Shown here: in pieces, positions 63,401 to 64,000 of the stretch
How the letters are laid out: every line of letters starts with the position of its first letter
Numbering within the stretch: position 1 is the stretch's first letter
Assembly: GCA_009760885.1 (NCBI GenBank)
Contig: CM019719.1
Span: 39,931,584 to 39,995,583 of the forward strand
Direction: 5' to 3'
DNA length: 64,000 nt
DNA from: Achatina immaculata
Lineage: Eukaryota > Mollusca > Gastropoda > Stylommatophora > Achatinidae
Position numbers and translations under genes: made by a program
Notes under the pieces: generated by a model
What the model saw: the letters and a program-made list of their open reading frames with translations, nothing else
What the model was told of the DNA's origin: nothing
Databases searched by the model: none

Positions 63401-63627
63401 CTCAGTGTGCTCAGTTATGTCAACACACACATAAAAAAAAAACTTGAAAATATAAAAAGCTCCATCTCAACACTGGGCAACTCAGCACAGATTAAAGTAC
63501 ATGACAAGCGCATGACAAGCACATCTTACTCTGCAAACTTCACAACTGCTTCACTGAGCCCTATTCTTTTGATCTTTGTGTCAAGATCAACTTCTGGGGG
63601 GTGATAGAACAAAATCTTCTTGTGTTC
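36222..63627 (-). CDS. CCZ1: CCZ1 vacuolar fusion/trafficking protein, 5' partial; 11 visible coding exons
   Basis: Coding exons 63627-63530, 61765-61675, 58060-57938, 54464-54375, 53722-53547, 51262-51131, 46196-46051, 45437-45320, 44648-44496, 43844-43717 and 36277-36222 (TGA). All have GT/AG boundaries and consistent phases: 1311 bp, 436 residues. The product matches vertebrate CCZ1 over its length except the N-terminal ~40 residues, whose exon lies beyond base 64000. CCZ1 pairs with MON1 (plus RMC1 in animals) through longin-type domains as the Rab7 exchange factor that converts early to late endosomes and autophagosomes. The order of conserved blocks (KILFYHP, FFEP..FWMIM, IFNGTF, VKYTAFLYNE, MRIMYKYLTTSLFP, VVGKKSD, SIFFLD) makes the assignment firm. 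The last intron is 7.4 kb and full of repeats. Confidence 0.95.
36541..36573. repeat. (GA)n microsatellite
   Basis: About 16 perfect GA units in the last CCZ1 intron. Confidence 0.95.
36735..36895 (+). repeat. Dispersed repeat Y, copy c (partial)
   Basis: 'cacagctgaccaagattcag', 'tcccatctctcccttagtac', 'ccccagcaacatactcagcc' and 'ggtgctggagtctgctt', colinear with copy d at 38320-38465. The right half is missing. Confidence 0.62.
36915..38225 (-). pseudogene. LINE-D, most readable RT copy
   Basis: Minus frames: GFRQGRVSRDHIFSIRLIIE, NLYLAFIDYSKAFDFAQHQK, then after one frameshift NGETTTWFDIKQGIFQRCIL, IPEIRYADDTVLLSTTQNGM (intact catalytic YADD) and [20 protein letters not shown]. The 3' end is at 36917 with attcattcattcattt. 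Upstream (EN) parts are missing. It lies in the last CCZ1 intron. Confidence 0.85.
38280..38702 (+). repeat. Dispersed repeat Y, copy d (reference copy)
   Basis: Single-unit version: 'cagctgatatgctagcacca', 'taccccc agtaacaggcc', 'tcgccatagtccccatggtg', 'agtattgcacaccccccgct', 'cctcaacaccttcacagcat' and 'gttacagggagatcaga'. It shows that the 60-bp array of copy a arose by expanding one internal segment. Confidence 0.7.
39363..40180 (-). mobile_element. Mariner-like remnant, split by a LINE-D insertion
   Basis: A terminal inverted repeat-like end, TGAGGGTGAATCAAAAGGTA, lies at 39366. Beyond the LINE insertion, the minus strand at 39890-40150 reads FREMLRGKRFIMDNEMKEAF then QRWFLSQ and fragments of GIQALVK, the mariner transposase C-terminus. 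The same TIR type occurs at the right end of 51595-52262. Confidence 0.7.
39409..39857 (-). mobile_element. LINE-D 3' fragment inserted in the mariner remnant
   Basis: 'gtctcctgcagaactttgcc', 'gcaggcctctcagttgtaag' and 'cgccctgctgctgatgcatc', then the C-terminal region. The 10-bp duplication TTATTAATGT is present on both sides (about 39399-39408 and 39858-39867). Confidence 0.8.
40415..43564 (+). repeat. 43/44-bp satellite array, about 38 copies in two blocks
   Basis: The monomer contains 'tctgctgatgtcttatttta' and 'gaaactgatgacatg'. Lengths alternate between 43 (acatgtga variant) and 44 bp (cccatgagg variant), giving an ~87-bp dimeric higher-order unit. About 22 copies lie at 40415-41362 and about 16 at 42844-43564; element X copy 1 separates them. 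It is in the last CCZ1 intron. Confidence 0.95.
41363..42843 (+). mobile_element. Element X, copy 1 (longest body), inserted in the satellite
   Basis: About 1.48 kb and GC-rich against AT-rich surroundings. Flanked by the 12-bp duplication AGAAACTGCTGA (41351-41362, 42844-42855). The first ~190 bp are unique to this copy ('aaacgcgccacaaacagcct' onward). The body has two internal tandem modules: ~100 bp around 'cacctctgctctagaggc' and 'ctaaaccggc' (4 versions), and ~85 bp around 'ttttccggtgagaaagtcca' (3 versions). The tail is (GAA)n. No protein domain seen: a non-autonomous retroelement. Confidence 0.88.
43570..43716. other. Short spacer between satellite and CCZ1 exon
   Basis: AT-rich; includes the intron side of the donor of the exon ending at 43717. 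Nothing else seen. Confidence 0.3.
43717..43844 (-). CDS. CCZ1: CCZ1 coding exon (WVVGKKSD)
   Basis: Reads RGDEDGETIVKTMTDCWVVG then KKSDQREFYVVINQRNANLIEIN. Acceptor acaatgcag, donor GTGAGC; ends in phase 1. It is followed by the 7.4-kb last intron. Confidence 0.95.
44092..44362 (+). repeat. tRNA-derived SINE, plus orientation
   Basis: Head GTCTGAGTGGTGAAGTGGTT then GTGGGTTTGAATATGGCTGG (A and B boxes). The body has 'gaaatgggtagcagacttct', 'gctgaccacatcaccctctt' and 'gtgcctctaaggcatgacag'. Same family as 34372-34796. Confidence 0.75.
44496..44648 (-). CDS. CCZ1: CCZ1 coding exon
   Basis: Reads NTTEPVFKYVYFNHMNLAQQ then TTVHIDLQKRSGVNIPQDILRLLGDINADLS. Acceptor attctcag, donor GTAGGT; the Arg codon is split AG|A. 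The vertebrate counterpart has YFNHMNLAEKSTVH and ILGDINSDF. Confidence 0.95.
45320..45437 (-). CDS. CCZ1: CCZ1 coding exon
   Basis: Reads VKSLLNVPLCRKLDSVLGPQ then MTKLASDISEQYSKRVAAL. Acceptor ttaattacag, donor GTAAGT; ends in phase 2. It matches the CRRLDSIVGPQLTVLASDI block of vertebrate CCZ1. Confidence 0.94.
45630..45862 (+). repeat. SINE body, plus orientation
   Basis: 'aaaatgggtaccagagaaat', 'ctgggaaggtaaagcggcca' and 'accacatcacactttcatgt': the 20643-type SINE with a degraded head. Confidence 0.62.
46051..46196 (-). CDS. CCZ1: CCZ1 coding exon
   Basis: Reads FMTGPPDLNSDQNMGKLPRV then FVNSEETDEECYLIVYTALSATICLLVN. Acceptor ctgtttag, donor GTATGA; ends in phase 1. A 58-bp tandem repeat begins a few bases upstream of the acceptor. 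Confidence 0.94.
46205..46568 (+). repeat. 58-bp minisatellite, 6 copies
   Basis: The unit contains 'gatgttgccaaataaacatt' and 'atgtaagggccatattgtta'. The copies are nearly identical, apart from a shorter last one. The array starts directly upstream of the CCZ1 acceptor at 46197. Confidence 0.93.
46860..47178 (+). repeat. 29-bp minisatellite, 11 copies
   Basis: The unit contains 'cctagtttagtttgctatca' and 'aaatataca', highly uniform after the first two copies. It is in the same CCZ1 intron as the 58-bp array. Confidence 0.93.
47833..49601 (+). mobile_element. Element X, copy 2: chimera with pre-rRNA 5' ETS and 18S 5' end
   Basis: One insertion of 1769 bp bounded by the 13-bp duplication ACAAAGTGTAAGT (47820-47832 and 49602-49614) inside the piggyBac-like element. 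Order: 47833-48312, GC-rich sequence without other identity, probable 5' external transcribed spacer; 48313-48463, 18S rRNA nt 1 to ~150; 48464-49590, element X body colinear with 41556-42830; (GAA)n tail to 49601. The ~190-bp 5' part of X copy 1 is absent and the rRNA piece takes its place. Confidence 0.88.
48313..48463 (+). rRNA. 18S rRNA 5' fragment (first ~150 nt), not functional
   Basis: TATCTGGTTGATCCTGCCAG is the universal eukaryotic 18S start, followed by 'agtagtcatatgctta', 'tcaaagattaagccatg', 'gtgaatggctcattaaatca' and 'tacttggataactgtgg'. There the match stops abruptly and element X begins. A few substitutions against the conserved metazoan sequence (for example GCTTACCTC, expected GCTTGTCTC) indicate age or decay. 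Confidence 0.95.
50490..51130. other. CCZ1 intron remainder around the piggyBac right end
   Basis: Up to 50928 this is non-coding tail of the piggyBac-like element; beyond that, unassigned sequence down to the CCZ1 exon at 51131. Confidence 0.4.
51131..51262 (-). CDS. CCZ1: CCZ1 coding exon (MRIMYKYLTTSLFP)
   Basis: SGLEQEDMRIMYKYLTTSLF then PTYMEQELHGAQNRPPSGFGHFGK. Acceptor aatttcag. The donor is GTTAGT, a less common but valid donor; the exon ends in phase 2 and the Lys codon is completed by the next exon. Confidence 0.95.
51595..52262 (+). pseudogene. Mariner-like transposase C-terminal remnant with right TIR
   Basis: Plus frames: RKLMLKLFWDCKCLILGHYM then HKGTTVNNESYCDLLQNYLK and LLQYDNVWPHTAHGTAQ (the catalytic HxDN-type block of mariner), followed after stops by GGKKFRTDEEIKVAMHSWLQ and WESCTECGKDYVEK. 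The right end ttacttttttatccaccctc matches, reversed, the end at 39366. The N-terminal half is missing. Confidence 0.8.
52420..52605 (-). repeat. SINE body, minus orientation
   Basis: 'ccccatttccatgtcattaa', 'catgaaagtgtgatgtggtc' and 'cccagatttctctggtaccc', as at 8700-8900; the head is missing. Confidence 0.65.
52620..53045. other. CCZ1 intron spacer
   Basis: AT-rich, nothing recognised. Confidence 0.25.
53125..53285 (+). repeat. Imperfect ~35-bp minisatellite
   Basis: About five or six diverged units around 'catcaggttccaccattaag' and 'aaaactcaggttccaccatt'. Intronic in CCZ1, about 260 bp below the exon at 53547. Confidence 0.7.
53547..53722 (-). CDS. CCZ1: CCZ1 coding exon (longin core)
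   Basis: Reads YLLTLKLNQGDILDVFNGIH then FLPLDKNTYLRIQ and FVKYTAFLYNEKLVW. Acceptor aatcacag. The donor GTAATT splits the Trp codon (TG|G), completed by the next exon. Confidence 0.95.
54105..54292 (+). mobile_element. LINE-D 3' fragment, plus orientation
   Basis: 'gtacatgatgggaaaaagaa', 'gatggctgcaagagacatgg' and 'cctacaggagagctgttagg', then 'gcaaacgactgattgaatga'. It is the reverse complement of the LINE-D 3' end and ends 83 bp below the CCZ1 exon at 54375. Confidence 0.75.
54375..54464 (-). CDS. CCZ1: CCZ1 coding exon (IFNGTF)
   Basis: 30 codons, IFNGTFTTILMRANGEVEAL then KQRLEHFYSK. The acceptor is ctttag and the donor AAG|GTAACT; phase 0 at both ends. Confidence 0.94.
54470..55620. 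other. CCZ1 intron, mostly unassigned
   Basis: Includes a C-run at about 55386-55400. A plus frame of 75 codons at 55075-55302 has no family signature. Nothing else recognised. Confidence 0.25.
55625..56160 (+). pseudogene. Mariner-like (HTH_48 type) N-terminal remnant
   Basis: The plus frame starting at 55652, MADKSKQHACIKFCVKLCKS then ATETFKMLYQA, is the helix-turn-helix N-terminus of mariner/SETMAR-type transposases (GVQW-like genes). ELIREECLPN and, in another frame, broken pieces of the 'VAVKFVPHHL' linker follow. Internal deletions and stops are present. A related C-terminal half lies at 51595-52262, but the two are separate. Confidence 0.7.
56232..56490 (+). repeat. 42-bp minisatellite, 6 copies
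   Basis: Unit 'cttctgcggtgcatttgagg' then 'catgtaagaaacactgagat'. Being a multiple of three, it yields repetitive open frames on both strands (plus ITSAVHLRHVRNTE). It adjoins the mariner remnant's right side. Confidence 0.92.
56500..57240. other. CCZ1 intron spacer
   Basis: AT-rich; a short (CA)n run at about 56796. No coding signal or recognised repeat. Confidence 0.25.
57245..57455 (+). repeat. Degenerate SINE
   Basis: 'cagcctcgtaaaatgggtac', 'cagagaaaatctgggaagta' and 'ggtctctaacgcttcacccc' recall the 20643-type body, strongly diverged and without a clear head. Confidence 0.45.
57456..57937. other. CCZ1 intron spacer
   Basis: AT-rich with a G-run and (GT) segment near 57791; nothing recognised. 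Confidence 0.25.
57938..58060 (-). CDS. CCZ1: CCZ1 coding exon
   Basis: 41 codons from TVSIPYKEKTKDGQNVTEYR to VLRQAYKMFK. Acceptor ttcatag, donor GTGAGT. It corresponds to the segment ending SSVLRQCYSMYK in vertebrate CCZ1. Confidence 0.94.
58165..59700 (-). pseudogene. LINE-A with readable reverse transcriptase
   Basis: Minus frames: NKTAGEDEITVEVLKHCINI (KxAGxDxI motif), WEEEKVPSKWKKGIIVKIFF, then LILNFIDFKKAFDTIHRDSL, TGGKQGCILSPLLFGITIDF and QLEDLDFADDITLISNNVNS (intact FADD), ending with the 3' region shared with 2440, 14797 and 22385. Two frames cover RT with one break near 59225. The upstream endonuclease is not seen. Confidence 0.85.
59701..60395. other. CCZ1 intron spacer
   Basis: No recognised coding or repeat signal. 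Confidence 0.25.
60420..60459. repeat. (TA)n microsatellite
   Basis: Preceded by (AAAT)n and atac units; a simple compound microsatellite in a CCZ1 intron. Confidence 0.93.
60460..60920. other. CCZ1 intron spacer with a short conserved-looking frame
   Basis: The minus strand at 60581-60736 has a 51-codon frame (MERQTWSWKYAEIKLDVLAH then KVHIIDTVQPVP). Its composition looks protein-like, but no family was recognised and it does not fit a CCZ1 exon, because the flanking exons already join in phase. Confidence 0.3.
60921..61612. mobile_element. piggyBac-type MITE with TTAA duplication
   Basis: TTAA at 60921-60924 and at 61609-61612. The ends are inverted repeats: left CTCATTTACTGCTGGAGG, right (reversed) CTCATTCCCTGCTGGAGG, 16 of 18 matching. 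The ~690-bp interior has no transposase. TTAA targeting is the hallmark of piggyBac-family transposition. The right end is 63 bp from the donor of the CCZ1 exon at 61675. Confidence 0.82.
61675..61765 (-). CDS. CCZ1: CCZ1 coding exon with FWMIM motif
   Basis: 30 codons, TFSEKPCQSLHTQKTRQLFF then EPEPCFWMIM. The acceptor tccttcag completes the split Asp codon and the donor is GTAAAT. Too short to stand out as an open frame; found by phase and homology. A TTAA-flanked MITE ends 63 bp below its donor. Confidence 0.93.
61770..62590. other. CCZ1 intron spacer
   Basis: A minus frame of 132 codons at 61818-62216 has no family signature and cannot be a CCZ1 exon, because the neighbouring exons join perfectly. 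A short direct repeat ('ttaggaacttaa') is visible at 62283-62311. Confidence 0.3.
62593..62905. mobile_element. ~310-bp MITE with imperfect TIRs
   Basis: Left end CAGGGTGTACCAAAAGTTCC (62594); the right end reversed reads TGGGTGTTACAAAAGCTCC. These terminal inverted repeats are similar at about 15 of 18 positions and of the Tc1/mariner-like 'CAGGGTGT' type. The interior has a minus frame without known domain. Confidence 0.6.
62990..63345 (-). repeat. Dispersed repeat Y, copy e
   Basis: Inverse orientation: 'gtgttgaggcacagcaatca', 'gactccaccaccatggggac', 'tatggcgatccctgtcccat', 'gggtcttggtcagctatagt' and 'agctatgggtcgctgattgc'. A 22-bp segment ending in ctttaacag is tandemly duplicated at about 63127-63170. 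Contains a long G run at about 63052-63066. Confidence 0.68.
63530..63627 (-). CDS. CCZ1: CCZ1 first visible coding exon
   Basis: Starts after the acceptor tttccag and reads EHKKILFYHPPEVDLDTKIK then RIGLSEAVVKFA. This is the longin-domain segment NKILFYHP...GLCEAIVQF of vertebrates. It ends in phase 2 (GA of an Asp codon) at donor GTAAGA. The upstream exon with the initiator is outside the window. Confidence 0.93.
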
Positions 63628-64000
63628 CTGGAAAGAATAAATGGACACTTATAAAAATGATAAAAGCAGGTCTCGGCTCATTTTTTAAAAAATATATTAT
63701 TTTATTTTTGTTTAGTTTTATTTCCACAGGTGTGTTTCCACACCTCTGCCATTCTGTGACTTCCAAGGGCAATTTTTAAATATTACTAATTATTATCAAT
63801 TTCATTATCTAAGCCCCTACCTCAAATGATGTGGTGCCCTAAAAATGTGAAGCCACTAACATTTCAGATCTCTATGGCATGCAAATGCAACAGGACAGAG
63901 ATTTTTCTGAGATACTAAAATAAATGCTTTATAGCACTCTGTAAATGAGTTGCTATATTAGTTAATTTTTTGGCTGCTTATCCTAACATTATTTAAAGTA
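63628..64000. other. CCZ1 intron leading out of the window
   Basis: Sequence between the first visible CCZ1 exon and the window edge; AT-rich, nothing recognised. The CCZ1 start exon must lie further on. Confidence 0.35.

Overview
This is an animal genomic window, most probably from a gastropod mollusc or another lophotrochozoan. The organism call is inference: it rests on intron-rich genes whose products track vertebrate orthologues closely, and on a dense mix of LINEs, tRNA-derived SINEs, mariner, piggyBac and hAT remnants. Nothing looks prokaryotic. Two protein-coding genes account for all the convincing coding sequence, both on the minus strand.

Gene 1, ADAP (centaurin-alpha, ADAP1/2 type), has eight coding exons from 24099 down to 3353. 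All splice phases are consistent and the assembled product is 374 residues, the length I recall for human ADAP1. It carries an ArfGAP zinc finger followed by two PH domains. Gene 2, CCZ1, has eleven visible coding exons from 63627 down to 36222 (436 residues), again phase-consistent, with a typical C-terminal end. Its first coding exon lies beyond base 64000. CCZ1 is the partner of MON1 in the Rab7 guanine-nucleotide exchange factor. The genes are in tandem on one strand, about 12 kb apart. ADAP acts on Arf6 and phosphoinositides at the plasma membrane and CCZ1 on late endosomes; I infer no direct functional link.

Almost everything else is repeats. 2.4-24 kb (ADAP introns and flanks): LINE fragments, one of which contains an exact 56-bp patch of ADAP exon 7; a 23-copy 60-bp minisatellite inside a dispersed repeat; a hAT remnant; head-to-head LINEs at 16.9-20 kb; SINEs. 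24.1-36.2 kb (intergenic): a nearly full-length EN+RT LINE with two further levels of nested insertion, and a 24-bp micro-insertion flanked by a 12-bp target-site duplication. 36.3-43.7 kb (last CCZ1 intron): a LINE with readable RT, a mariner split by a LINE, and a 43/44-bp satellite split by a GC-rich (GAA)n-tailed retroelement. 44-64 kb (other CCZ1 introns): minisatellites, an internally deleted piggyBac-like transposon that received a second copy of the (GAA)n-tailed element, mariner remnants, a TTAA-flanked MITE and another RT-bearing LINE.

The most striking object is the insertion at 47833-49601. A 13-bp target-site duplication brackets one unit made of probable pre-rRNA 5' external transcribed spacer, the first ~150 nt of 18S rRNA, about 1.14 kb of the repeat body and a (GAA)n tail. 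It looks like a retrotransposed chimera between unprocessed pre-rRNA and a non-autonomous retroelement. Family names LINE-A to LINE-G, X and Y are labels used only in this annotation.
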